From contig NZ_WQDA01000001.1 of NCBI RefSeq assembly GCF_013032855.1, positions 1,123,501-1,187,500 on the forward strand: a stretch of 64,000 nt of DNA, written 5' to 3'. The notes under the pieces were generated by a model. The model had not been told where the DNA came from. It saw nothing but the letters and a program-made list of their open reading frames with translations, and ran no database searches. The translations under genes and the position numbers were made by a program. The stretch comes from Ruegeria arenilitoris (GTDB lineage: Bacteria > Pseudomonadota > Alphaproteobacteria > Rhodobacterales > Rhodobacteraceae). Below, in pieces: positions 29,140 to 37,512 of the stretch (position 1 is the first letter of the stretch; each line of letters starts with the position of its first letter).

Positions 29140-29744
29140 TCGCCTTGTCCTTATCCTTTGGCCCGTTTTGCCGGGTTTGAACCCGTGTGTGGTGCAACAT
29201 ATTGCAGATAAGGGCAAGGGAAAGCGGCCCCCTTGGAAAGGTGAGCAGGTTTTTCTTTCAAACTGGCCCTATTGACGCGCGGGCGATCCTTGGTCGCGAC
29301 GCGTACCAGGTGCAGGTCAAGCCGCGTTTGTCAACAAAGGCACTGCGGCCTGTTCGGACGCACATGCCGATCCATGTGTCGGAAATGCTGTATGCAGGTA
29401 AGTATTCAATAATCCACATGTTGAAAATGACCTTATCAGACATATGAAAAATGGTCTCATGGGGCTTTTTGCAAGTTGCTCAAGTACACAGCAGATTTCT
29501 TTGCTAGTCGCGAGCCAGAACTGTCAGGTGGCAATACCAGACGTCGAGATGGCAGTTTCTGGATTCAGCGTCATCCTAAGGACGTGTAGAAACTAGGCAG
29601 GGCAACACTTTCGGCGAACGGGAAAGTGACCTCGGGCAAATGCCACAAGAAATCGTCACAACTTGCGGCTCGTCACGTGCAGATATTGAAATGTGTTGTG
29701 GGGGTGGTACACTATTTCGGACTTAGTGTAAGTAAAAGGTTGCC
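29140..29744. other. Non-coding, AT-richer stretch upstream of the Hint gene
   Basis: This 605-nt gap separates the cobS start from the Hint gene. By eye its base composition is more AT-rich than the flanking genes, especially from about 29390. I find no convincing gene; short open frames lack ribosome sites and recognisable features. A candidate promoter is TTGAAA (29686-29691), a 16-nt spacer and TACACT (29708-29713). I see no integrase, direct repeat or tRNA end that would define an insertion boundary. Confidence 0.5.
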
Positions 29745-30647
29745 ATGGCTTTAGTAATTTCCGGTCCAACGAGGATTTTCTTTCCTCCGAACACGGACAC
29801 ATTTTCTGTGGACTACAACTCCAGCAAGCCAGCGTCTTGGTTTGTATCTGTAACAGATGACGGACTTCTTTCCCCTTCAGATTACTCGGTTACGATTTCC
29901 AGTGCTGGTTTACTAACAGTGGACCTGCAGCCGGGGGTTATTGTTCCCCCAAATACAACTCTGAGTTTGATCGTCAGAGCCTCCAGCGGGCCTGGAAATG
30001 GCAACAATGCCTCGATTGGGGTAACCGTTAGGTTGCCCGCTGGAACGGTGCCGTGTTTCGTGAAAGGGACATTGATTGAAACTGAAAGTGGCTGTCGCGC
30101 TGTTGAGGAACTCGCTGTTGGTGACAAAGTGCGTGCTTCCAGTGGTGAACTGCTACGCATCGAGTGGATCGGAGAGAAGACCCTGCAGGCGGAAGCTTTG
30201 AAGCGAAACCCCCAGTTACGTCCGGTTTGCATTCAGAAAGGTGCACTCGGAAAAGGACTGCCTGACCGAGATTTGTACGTTTCTCCACAACATAGGATTG
30301 TCGTGGAGGGTTGGCGCGCAGAGTTGCTGTTCGGAGAGCCAAAAGTTTTCGCCGCGGCAGTTCATCTCGTTAACGATCATACAATTCGCCAAGTAAATAC
30401 GTATGATCCCGTTACATACTACCATATTGCTTGCTGTCGCCACGCGATACTGTTGTCGAATGGTTTGCCAACTGAAAGTCTGTTTTTAGGTGAAATGGCG
30501 GTGATGTCCTTCGATCGGGAGGATGCCGAGGAACTCCGTGTGCTATTTCCCGAACTGCGAAACGCGGCATCCGCTTTTGAGCAAACGCGCGTACGTTGCC
30601 TAAAACGCCCCGAAGCTGCTGCGTTACGCGATACCTTCGCGCACTAA
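29745..30647 (+). CDS. Hint-domain (Hedgehog/intein-type, Hint_2) protein
   Basis: A 300-residue protein. Residues 1-100 look like a beta-rich, Ser/Thr/Asn-rich domain of unknown type. Residues about 103-250 match the Hint_2 fold: catalytic-type Cys104 in PCFVKGTLIET, EELAVGDKV, a short EWIGEK stretch, the LYVSPQHR block (178-184) and the RHAILLSNGLPTES block near 232-245. Such domains can cut or rearrange the peptide bond before the cysteine; activity here is untested. No signal peptide is seen. AAAAGG gives a good ribosome site. Base composition and codon use look AT-richer than the neighbours. It converges with the J-domain gene, five nt apart. Confidence 0.8.
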   Translation: MALVISGPTRIFFPPNTDTFSVDYNSSKPASWFVSVTDDGLLSPSDYSVTISSAGLLTVDLQPGVIVPPNTTLSLIVRASSGPGNGNNASIGVTVRLPAGTVPCFVKGTLIETESGCRAVEELAVGDKVRASSGELLRIEWIGEKTLQAEALKRNPQLRPVCIQKGALGKGLPDRDLYVSPQHRIVVEGWRAELLFGEPKVFAAAVHLVNDHTIRQVNTYDPVTYYHIACCRHAILLSNGLPTESLFLGEMAVMSFDREDAEELRVLFPELRNAASAFEQTRVRCLKRPEAAALRDTFAH

Positions 30648-30652
30648 AACCG

Positions 30653-31273
30653 CTATTTGAAGTTTCTGCTGTCCTTGATTTGATCCCAGGCCCAGACGAC
30701 TTCCTGCAGCTGTTCTTCCTGGCTGCGGTCGCCGCCGTTCATGTCCGGGTGCAGCACCTTGATCAGCTTTTTGTAGGCTTTGCGAACCTCGGCCTTGGTC
30801 CAGGTGTCCTTGGCTTCGAGGATTTCGATCGCACGACGCTCAGTAGGCGGCAGACGACGGCCTGTTGCGGCCCGACCGGGGTTCTTGGTCGCGTTTTCGC
30901 CCAGAACCTGATGCGGATCTTCGATGCCAAGCCGGGCCCAGGCCCGCGCCTCGGGGTCGCCCATGGGCTTGGTTTCGCGTTCCCACACTTTGTCTTTCGA
31001 CCGTTGGGCGTTCAGCTCGGCCTCGGTGGTGCCGTCGAAGAAATTCCACTTCTGGTTATACTCGCGCACGTGCTGCTGGCAGAACCAGAAAAAGTCGTCC
31101 AGCACATCCGGTGCCTTGGGCGCGCGGAACTTGCCGGCTTCCTGGCATCCTTCGTGGTCACAGACCCGGGTCGAGGTCTCGGACGCGCCCGACATGCCCC
31201 GACGCCCGCGCGGGTTTTTCTTCTTGGCGCTGGACACCGACATGTCGAATCCGAAGGGATCTGATTTCACCAT
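30653..31273 (-). CDS. J-domain co-chaperone with N-terminal Cys/His motif
   Basis: A 206-residue protein whose C-terminal 65 residues form a J domain, with HPD at 175-177, so it should stimulate an Hsp70 ATPase. The N-terminal part holds a Cys/His set (C38, C43, C65, H68) that could bind zinc. GAGGA precedes the ATG. In Roseobacter relatives I recall a J-domain gene close to cobS; here the Hint gene separates them. The client is unknown; a link to cobalt chelatase maturation is only a contextual guess. Confidence 0.85.
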   Translation of the reverse strand: MVKSDPFGFDMSVSSAKKKNPRGRRGMSGASETSTRVCDHEGCQEAGKFRAPKAPDVLDDFFWFCQQHVREYNQKWNFFDGTTEAELNAQRSKDKVWERETKPMGDPEARAWARLGIEDPHQVLGENATKNPGRAATGRRLPPTERRAIEILEAKDTWTKAEVRKAYKKLIKVLHPDMNGGDRSQEEQLQEVVWAWDQIKDSRNFK

Positions 31274-31350
31274 ATGCTCATCCTCATGAACGCGTCTTTT
31301 CGACTCGGAGGCAGCAGTTTAATCTAAGTGATCGAAAGTAGAAGAGGGGC

Positions 31351-31369
31351 GCGGCAAAATAATTGCCGC
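31351..31369 (+). promoter_or_regulatory. Hairpin in the bolA leader
   Basis: GCGGCAA (31351-31357) and TTGCCGC (31363-31369) form a perfect 7-bp stem with a 5-nt AATAA loop. It ends 11 nt before the bolA ATG and so overlaps the position where a ribosome site would be expected. Confidence 0.4.
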
Positions 31370-31380
31370 TGAGCGCAAAA

Positions 31381-31635
31381 ATGACCGTGACCGACGAAAT
31401 CCGCCAGCGACTGCAGGCCGAGTTCAACCCGCGTGAACTGGAGGTCGTGGATGACAGTGAACGCCACCGTGGCCACGCAGGGTTTCAGGAAGGCGGCGAA
31501 AGCCACTTCAACGTCCGAATCCGCGCGGCCGCCTTTCAGGGGCAGTCCCGCGTTGCGCGTCACCGGGCCGTTCACAAGGCCCTGGGCGACATCGTTCCGC
31601 GCATCCACGCCCTGGCTTTGGACATCGGTGACTGA
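31381..31635 (+). CDS. bolA: BolA family protein
   Basis: An 84-residue protein of the BolA/IbaG family, small class II KH-fold proteins that work with monothiol glutaredoxins in iron-sulfur handling and act on stress-linked gene expression. The family block SHFNVRI followed by RHRAVHKAL, with the conserved histidine, is clear. It is divergent from the J-domain gene. The ribosome site is weak and a hairpin covers the leader. The precise BolA subtype is not determined. Confidence 0.88.
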   Translation: MTVTDEIRQRLQAEFNPRELEVVDDSERHRGHAGFQEGGESHFNVRIRAAAFQGQSRVARHRAVHKALGDIVPRIHALALDIGD

Positions 31636-31717
31636 AGCCTTCCCTCCGACTTTTTCGATTATTGTCGGTTTTTGCCAATAATCTGCTATGTTTCCCGTGA
31701 TTTGCGCGGAGGAAACT

Positions 31718-32107
31718 ATGGAACAGATGAGCCACGCCGTTCGTACGGTGCTGTCAAAATACGCAACCTTTCAAGGGCGCGCGTCGCGCTCCGAGTTCTG
31801 GTGGTGGGTGTTGGCGATCTTTTTGGTGCTGGTTGTCACACAATTGATCGACGGTGCGGTGGTGGCGCCTTTGCTGGGGTTCGATGCTTTCGCTTCGGAA
31901 GCCGGTCAACCGCTGTCGTGGCTAGTCTCGTTGGGCGTGATCCTGCCGAACATCGCGGTGGGCGTGCGACGTCTGCATGACACCGGGCGGTCCGGTTGGT
32001 GGATCCTGATCGGTTTGATTCCGCTGATCGGCACGCTGATCCTTCTGTATTTCTACATTCAACCCAGCGAGCAGGCCGAAAACGCCTATGGTGCCGCGCC
32101 GGCCTGA
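31718..32107 (+). CDS. DUF805 membrane protein
   Basis: A 129-residue inner-membrane protein with about four hydrophobic segments. It has the DUF805 hallmarks GRASRSEFWWW near the N-terminus and RRLHDTGRSGWW in the C-terminal half. The ATG at 31718 follows a near-perfect GGAGG site. Family function is unknown to me. It converges with the DUF4177 gene 12 nt away. Confidence 0.9.
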   Translation: MEQMSHAVRTVLSKYATFQGRASRSEFWWWVLAIFLVLVVTQLIDGAVVAPLLGFDAFASEAGQPLSWLVSLGVILPNIAVGVRRLHDTGRSGWWILIGLIPLIGTLILLYFYIQPSEQAENAYGAAPA

Positions 32108-32119
32108 CGCGGCCTTCGC

Positions 32120-32587
32120 CTAGCTGTCGGGCTTTTCTTTTTCGTCCTCGGCATCCGCTTTGGGGGCATCTTCTGACTTGGCCGGCTTCAGCGTCAACGG
32201 CGGGTCGTCATGATCCTGCGCGATGCGGGCCGGAGCCTCGACTTGACCGGCCGCAGCCGCATCGTCCGGGCCAGGCACCGGTCGTGCCAGAGGAGTGTCA
32301 TCCGCTTCTGGCGGGGTCAGGAGTGCGGCGACGTCGTCGTTGGCAACTTCGGTTTCGACCGCACGGCGAAACACCAGAACGTTGCGCCAGTTTTCCGCGG
32401 TTCCGGTCAGGCCGACCCGCTCCTCGCTGGGCAGCAGCTCGGCGCGCTGGTACTCCCAGCCTTTCGCACCCAACTCGTTCAGCAATTGCTCGATGGTGAC
32501 GGCAAACCGGCCCTCGGGTGTTTTGACCCCTTTGGCTTTGGTGCCTTTCTTGGGGGCCGGGACGACCTTGTATTCGTAACGCTGCAT
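32120..32587 (-). CDS. DUF4177 domain protein with acidic tail
   Basis: A 155-residue protein. The first 75 residues fit DUF4177 (QRYEYKVVPAP, a helix LLNELGAKGWEYQRAELL, then VLVFRR). The remaining half is rich in Ala, Pro, Asp, Glu and Lys and is probably disordered, ending DEKEKPDS. ATG 32587 gives the canonical MQRYEYKVV start. The frame is open upstream into peptidase T on the same strand, but that part is not coding for this protein. Function is unknown. Confidence 0.8.
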   Translation of the reverse strand: MQRYEYKVVPAPKKGTKAKGVKTPEGRFAVTIEQLLNELGAKGWEYQRAELLPSEERVGLTGTAENWRNVLVFRRAVETEVANDDVAALLTPPEADDTPLARPVPGPDDAAAAGQVEAPARIAQDHDDPPLTLKPAKSEDAPKADAEDEKEKPDS

Positions 32588-32688
32588 CAATGGTTCCTGA
32601 ACTGGTGTTGGCGGGCAATGTATCGTTCCGTCCGGGACGGGGAACAGAAAACTTCGCGCCCCGGCGAATTTCAGCCTCGACTGTTGCT

Positions 32689-33927
32689 TTACCCCTGCGT
32701 CGCCTTTGAGGCGATCTTCAGGCACAGCTCGGTCGCCACCGCCATGTCCTGGACCGAGATCCACTCCAGCGGCCCGTGGATGCATTGCATCCCGGTAAAG
32801 ATGTTGGGGCAGGGGGTGCCGAATTCGGTCAGGCGCGACCCGTCGGTGCCGCCGCGGATCGGAACCGAGACCGGATCGATCCCCATGTCCCGGCAGGCCT
32901 CGCGCGCCAGATCCACCGGTGTCATGTCCTTTTCCAGCCAATAGCGCATGTTGCGGTACTGGTGGCTGATCTCGACGCTGATCTTGGCGCGCGGTTCGCT
33001 GGCCTGAACCGCGTCGCAGACCTTGCGCACCAGCGCGCCCTTGGCTTCCAGCCCCTCCATCTCGAAATCGCGCAGGATCAGCTTGATTTCCATCTCGGAC
33101 GAGCCGCCGTTCAGATCGGTCACGTGGATGAACCCTTCGCGCCCGTCGGTGACTTCGGGGGTCATGGTGGCTTGCGGCAGCGTCTGCACGATCTTGGCCG
33201 CCAGATGGGTCGCGTTCACCATCTTGTCCTTGGCCAGGCCCGGGTGAATGGAAACGCCCTCGATCCGGATCACCGCCCGGTCGGCCGAGAAGCTCTCGTA
33301 TTCGATCTCGCCCAGTTGCTGCCCATCCAGCGTATAGGCGAAGTCGGCGCCCAGATCCTTGGGAAGCGCCTCGGTCACGCCCCGGCCGATTTCCTCGTCG
33401 GGGGTAAAGGCGATGCGGATCGGTCCATGCGCGATCGTCCTATCGGCCAGCAGGTGCCGGGCCATGGTCATGATGATCGACACGCCCGCCTTGTCGTCGC
33501 CGCCCAGCAGCGTGGTGCCCGAGGCGGTGATCAGGTCGTCGCCGACCTTGCTGGCCAGATAGGGATGCTCGGCTGGGGACAGCACCAGCGACGGATCGTC
33601 GGGAAAGGTGATGTCGCCGCCATTGTAGCCCTTGATGACCCGCGGCTTGACCCCGGTCGCGTTGAACTGCGGTGCGGTGTCCACATGGGCCAGAAAGCCG
33701 ATGGTCGGCCCCGGCGCGGTGCCCGGAATGGTGGCCAGAACGACGCCATAGTCCGTAATGGTCACATCCTGCGCGCCCATTTCGGTCAGCTCCTGCCGCA
33801 GCAGGTTCAGCATGCCGTATTGGATTTCCGTGCTGGGGGTGGTGGGCGAGTTTTCGTCGCTCTGGCTGTCGATGGCCGCATAGCGAACCAGCCGGTCCAC
33901 CAGCTCCTGGTCAAATCTGTTCTGCAT
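32689..33927 (-). CDS. pepT: Peptidase T (tripeptidase, M20B)
   Basis: PepT is a cytoplasmic zinc exopeptidase that releases the N-terminal residue of tripeptides. The 412-residue protein has the metal-binding AHVDTAP and LGGDDKAG motifs, the catalytic pair in FTPDEEIGRG, YTLDG, and PIRGGTDGSRL with CIHGPLEW at the C-terminus, all characteristic of PepT. It lies 149 nt downstream of gatB on the same strand, separated by a long inverted repeat. Confidence 0.96.
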   Translation of the reverse strand: MQNRFDQELVDRLVRYAAIDSQSDENSPTTPSTEIQYGMLNLLRQELTEMGAQDVTITDYGVVLATIPGTAPGPTIGFLAHVDTAPQFNATGVKPRVIKGYNGGDITFPDDPSLVLSPAEHPYLASKVGDDLITASGTTLLGGDDKAGVSIIMTMARHLLADRTIAHGPIRIAFTPDEEIGRGVTEALPKDLGADFAYTLDGQQLGEIEYESFSADRAVIRIEGVSIHPGLAKDKMVNATHLAAKIVQTLPQATMTPEVTDGREGFIHVTDLNGGSSEMEIKLILRDFEMEGLEAKGALVRKVCDAVQASEPRAKISVEISHQYRNMRYWLEKDMTPVDLAREACRDMGIDPVSVPIRGGTDGSRLTEFGTPCPNIFTGMQCIHGPLEWISVQDMAVATELCLKIASKATQG

Positions 33928-34024
33928 GGCACCTTACCTCTCTGGCCAAGACAAAGGCCGCAACCGGCCGCCCGAGTCAAGCGCCGCCTCGGGCCTGGAA
34001 AGCGTCAAGAACTCCGGGTAAAGC

Positions 34025-34066
34025 TTTGTACAGGCCGGACAAACCCTGTTGCCCTGCCTGTACAAA
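34025..34066. promoter_or_regulatory. Perfect 11-bp inverted repeat between gatB and pepT
   Basis: TTTGTACAGGC (34025-34035) and GCCTGTACAAA (34056-34066) are exact reverse complements separated by 20 nt. The element lies 11 nt downstream of the gatB stop and about 100 nt upstream of pepT. The centre-to-centre distance of 31 nt is about three helical turns, as in dimer operators. A transcript hairpin is equally possible, but no U-run follows on the minus strand. Confidence 0.6.
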
Positions 34067-34076
34067 CCGAAAGACC

Positions 34077-35588
34077 TTATTGGCCCAGCTTCTGCGCAAC
34101 CAACTGGTTGACCGCCTTGGGGTTGGCCTTGCCGCCGGTGGCCTTCATCACCTGCCCGACGAACCAGCCGGCCAGCTTCGGGTTCACCTTGGCCTTCTCG
34201 ACCTGGGCCGGGTTGGCAGCGATGATCTCGTCCAGCGCAGCTTCGATGGCGCCGGTGTCGGTCACCTGCTTCATACCGCGCTCTTCGACGATCTGCGCCG
34301 GGTCGCCGCCTTCGGTATAGACGATCTCGAACAGGTCCTTGGCGATCTTGCCCGAGATGGCGTCCGAGGCGATCAGGTCGATGATCTCACCCAGCTGCGC
34401 GGGCGAAACCGGCGAGTCGGTGATGTCGCGGTCGTCTTTCTTCAGGCGGCCGAACAGCTCGTTGATGACCCAGTTCGCGGCCAGCTTGCCGTTGCGACCC
34501 TTGGCGACCTCTTCGAAGTACACGGCCGATTCAACCTCGGCGGTCAGCACCGAGGCGTCATAGTCAGTCAGGCCAAAATCGTTGATGAAACGGGCCTTTT
34601 TCTCGTCCGGCAGCTCGGGCAGCTTGGCGGCGATGTCATCGACCCAAGCCTGCTCGATCTCAAGCGGCAGCAGGTCGGGGTCCGGGAAATAGCGATAGTC
34701 GTGCGCCTCTTCCTTGGACCGCATCGAGCGCGTCTCGCCCTTGTCGGGGTCATACAGGCGGGTCTCCTGCTCGACCTTGCCGCCGGCCTCGACGATGGCG
34801 ATCTGGCGACGCGCCTCGACCTCGATGGCCTGCTGGATGAAACGCATCGAGTTCATGTTCTTGATCTCGCAACGCGTGCCCAAGTGCGAAAAGTCCTGCG
34901 TTTCCATGTATTTCTCATAGTCGCCCGGACGGCAGATCGACACGTTCACGTCGGCCCGCAGATTGCCGTTCTGCATGTTGCCGTCGCAGGTGCCAAGGTA
35001 ACGCATGATCTGGCGCAGCTTGGCGATGTAGGCGGCGGCCTCTTCCGGGCCGCGGATGTCGGGGCGGCTGACGATCTCCATCAGGCAAACGCCGGTGCGG
35101 TTCAGGTCGACGAAGGACATGTTCGGATCCATGTCGTGGATCGATTTGCCTGCGTCCTGTTCCATGTGGATACGCTCGATGCGCACCATGCGCGCGGTGC
35201 CGTCGCCCAGTTCCACCAGAACTTCGCCTTCGCCCACGATCGGGTGATAGAGCTGGGAAATCTGGTAGCCCTGTGGCAGGTCGGGATAGAAATAGTTCTT
35301 GCGGTCAAAGGCCGATTTCAGGTTGATCTGCGCTTTCAGGCCAAGACCCGTGCGCACTGCCTGTTCCACGCAGAATTCGTTGATCACCGGCAGCATGCCC
35401 GGCATGGCCGCATCCACGAAAGACACGTTCGAGTTCGGCTCGGCCCCGAATTTGGTCGATGCCCCCGAGAACAGCTTGGCATTGGACGAGACCTGCGCGT
35501 GCACCTCCATCCCGATCACCAGTTCCCAGTCGTGCTTGGCACCGGCAATGGTCTTGGGTTTGGGCAGTTCATAGGTCAAGTCGAGCAT
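34077..35588 (-). CDS. gatB: Aspartyl/glutamyl-tRNA amidotransferase subunit B
   Basis: GatB is the kinase/transamidation subunit of GatCAB, which turns Glu-tRNA(Gln) or Asp-tRNA(Asn) into the amidated forms. From ATG 35588 it has 503 residues. It carries GMEVHAQ near residue 30, [30 protein letters not shown] and DLNRTG, with the YqeY-like C-terminal tRNA-binding domain at the end. gatA and gatC are not adjacent, so the subunits are encoded apart. Confidence 0.97.
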   Translation of the reverse strand: MLDLTYELPKPKTIAGAKHDWELVIGMEVHAQVSSNAKLFSGASTKFGAEPNSNVSFVDAAMPGMLPVINEFCVEQAVRTGLGLKAQINLKSAFDRKNYFYPDLPQGYQISQLYHPIVGEGEVLVELGDGTARMVRIERIHMEQDAGKSIHDMDPNMSFVDLNRTGVCLMEIVSRPDIRGPEEAAAYIAKLRQIMRYLGTCDGNMQNGNLRADVNVSICRPGDYEKYMETQDFSHLGTRCEIKNMNSMRFIQQAIEVEARRQIAIVEAGGKVEQETRLYDPDKGETRSMRSKEEAHDYRYFPDPDLLPLEIEQAWVDDIAAKLPELPDEKKARFINDFGLTDYDASVLTAEVESAVYFEEVAKGRNGKLAANWVINELFGRLKKDDRDITDSPVSPAQLGEIIDLIASDAISGKIAKDLFEIVYTEGGDPAQIVEERGMKQVTDTGAIEAALDEIIAANPAQVEKAKVNPKLAGWFVGQVMKATGGKANPKAVNQLVAQKLGQ

Positions 35589-35678
35589 GGCGCGCCTCAT
35601 TTCCGCAGAAGTTCAGGCATGGGTATTATGCCCGGCAAGGCCAAGGGGCAAGGGGCAAAGGGCGCCGAGACGCAATTC

Positions 35679-36926
35679 TCAGTGGCTGGTCAGTTGCAGA
35701 CCTGAAGGCGTGAAGGTCACGTCGGTCCCGTTGCGCAATTCCTCGCGGAACAGATCACCGATGGCGCGCAAGGCGTCACGTTGTCCGCGTGCCGCGAACC
35801 GCTCGGGTGAGTTGACGCGGACCGAGTTGTTGAACCCGTTGGCCGCGTGGGCCCAGATGAGCGGGTGCAGTTCGGTCAAATGATCGCGGATCAGCCATTG
35901 AGCGGCCTCCCGGATCTGGGACCGAACCAGATCGGCCTTGTCGTCCAGACCGAACCCATTCTGCACCGTGATCGCGCAATACGAGGCCAGCAGGTTGATC
36001 GTTTGCTGGTCCGGCATCCGTTGCACAATGTCGCGCAGACCTTCCAGAAAATACTCGACGTCCAGCCGCGCGCAGGCTTGTTCATCCAAGGCAATTGCGT
36101 CGAACTGAACCCACGTGTATCCGCCGGCACCCCACGTGTCGCGCGTGTTCGCGGCATTGCGCAGGGCCTGCACCTCAAGCTCTTCATAGCTGCCGAACCA
36201 TCGCGGCAGCAGGTGGCTGCCCATCGCGCGCATGTGTCGATGGTTTCGCGGATCCAGCGAAATAAGGCGTTCGTACTGATCCGCCACCCGGGCCCGCTGG
36301 GTGCGCTGACCAGCCAGCAGGGCACAGTCGGCGGCGGCGACCACAGGGCTGTCCGGCAGCGCCTTGCGGCACTCGGGCAGGATGGCTGCAGCCCGGTCAA
36401 AATGTGCAGCACAGCGTGAACGATGCAGCGGCGGTAGCGCCGCGTCCAGAGCCGTGCCACGCCACGCCCATGCCAGATCGATGTGGGCCAGAGCGACGAT
36501 GAGAGCAATCATCGGATCATCGGGATGATCCTGTTTCACACCCTCAAGCTCGGAAATACCGCCAAGCAGGTCGTACTCGGCGATCGCACCGCCGTCGGAC
36601 AGCGCGTGTTCGGCGGCCAGGACAACATCCGATCGCGCGCCAAACGCCAGAAGATCGGCGATGGGCAGCCCGTCCGGGGCTGTTGTCCGCGCTTGGTCCG
36701 CGGCCCGGATCTCGGTTGACAGTTCGGCCCAACGATCCTGCCGAGCAAGATGGCGCCCGCGTTCGATCATGTCCCGCCCGATCAGGTCAGCCGCACCCAG
36801 TTCCGCAACGGGAATATTGAGACGCCCGACATCTTCCAGACAGCGGGAACCCGCGTCCGAAACCGGAGCCACGTGAGTTGATATGGGATTGATACGGGCA
36901 AGACCTGCCCAGAACGACCGGAACAT
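35679..36926 (-). CDS. Conserved protein of unknown function, helical-repeat-like
   Basis: A protein of about 415 residues with no recognised family. It is Ala/Leu/Arg-rich and predicted mostly helical, with repeated helix-pair patterns that recall TPR-type scaffolds, for example around HFDRAAAILPECRKALP and VADQYERLISLDPRNHRHM. No signal peptide or membrane segment is clear. The start is uncertain: ATG 36926 is used here, and GTG 36935 would add three residues. The upstream region has several GANTC sites. It probably stands alone. Confidence 0.6.
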   Translation of the reverse strand: MFRSFWAGLARINPISTHVAPVSDAGSRCLEDVGRLNIPVAELGAADLIGRDMIERGRHLARQDRWAELSTEIRAADQARTTAPDGLPIADLLAFGARSDVVLAAEHALSDGGAIAEYDLLGGISELEGVKQDHPDDPMIALIVALAHIDLAWAWRGTALDAALPPLHRSRCAAHFDRAAAILPECRKALPDSPVVAAADCALLAGQRTQRARVADQYERLISLDPRNHRHMRAMGSHLLPRWFGSYEELEVQALRNAANTRDTWGAGGYTWVQFDAIALDEQACARLDVEYFLEGLRDIVQRMPDQQTINLLASYCAITVQNGFGLDDKADLVRSQIREAAQWLIRDHLTELHPLIWAHAANGFNNSVRVNSPERFAARGQRDALRAIGDLFREELRNGTDVTFTPSGLQLTSH

Positions 36927-36935
36927 CGAAAACAC

Positions 36936-37068
36936 TCGAAACTGTACAAACTTGTTAACTAGCGATGAATTCTGAACCGGAATTGTGACCAGTTCAAGGA
37001 TTCTAACATTAAACTTTCTGCTTCAATGGATCAGACAGGATCAATCTACGCGGATTCCGTGAATCGTT
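36936..37068. promoter_or_regulatory. AT-rich promoter region with three GANTC sites
   Basis: This spacer upstream of the 415-residue protein is AT-rich and contains GATTC at 36999-37003, GATTC at 37053-37057 and GAATC at 37061-37065; the last two form a small inverted repeat with a CGT centre. It also holds CTGTACAAAC (36942-36951), the same 10-mer found in the gatB-pepT inverted repeat (34058-34067). Confidence 0.4.
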
Positions 37069-37512
37069 TCAGAAAACCGTGAAATGGTGCCGATCAACCC
37101 GGAAGCCGGCTTGTTGCAGCGCCTGTTCCAGCTGTTTGTGCGGCGGTAGGGACTCGTCCGGCAGGCGCAACCGCTTGCCGCTGGTCAACACAATCGACAC
37201 GCGCACGGAAAAATCCCAGCGCGTGTCGAAGCGGAAGAAGTCGATCTCGGTCAGGTCGATCTCGCCCTGCCGCGCGCCCGAATGCCAGCTCAGTTTGGCC
37301 GGGTCCAGGTTCAGCCCGGCATCGGTGTCGCGCAGCACGTCCCACAACGCGGGCAGGGTGCCCAGCGCCAGTAACCCGATCAGCCACCAGGCCGCGCCGA
37401 AAACCAGCACAAGTGCCAGCAGCCCCGCATAGACAGCGGCCAGGATGGCGATGCTGCGGGGCGACCGGTTGTGTCGGGTAAAGCGAAACCCGGAGCCCTC
37501 GGGCGCCGTCAT
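37069..37512 (-). CDS. Small membrane protein of unknown function, coupled to pepN
   Basis: A 147-residue protein with two adjacent hydrophobic segments (about residues 20-60) followed by a soluble beta-rich domain, ending FRVDRHHFTVF. The layout resembles bacterial proteins with an N-terminal two-helix anchor and a PH-like domain, which is a guess. Its ATG overlaps the pepN stop (ATGA), so the two genes are translationally coupled. Function is unknown. Confidence 0.7.
   Translation of the reverse strand: MTAPEGSGFRFTRHNRSPRSIAILAAVYAGLLALVLVFGAAWWLIGLLALGTLPALWDVLRDTDAGLNLDPAKLSWHSGARQGEIDLTEIDFFRFDTRWDFSVRVSIVLTSGKRLRLPDESLPPHKQLEQALQQAGFRVDRHHFTVF

Noticed and set aside
29187-29447. Short plus-strand open frame between cobS and the Hint gene
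   Set aside because: It overlaps no domain, has no clear ribosome site, and its composition looks non-coding.
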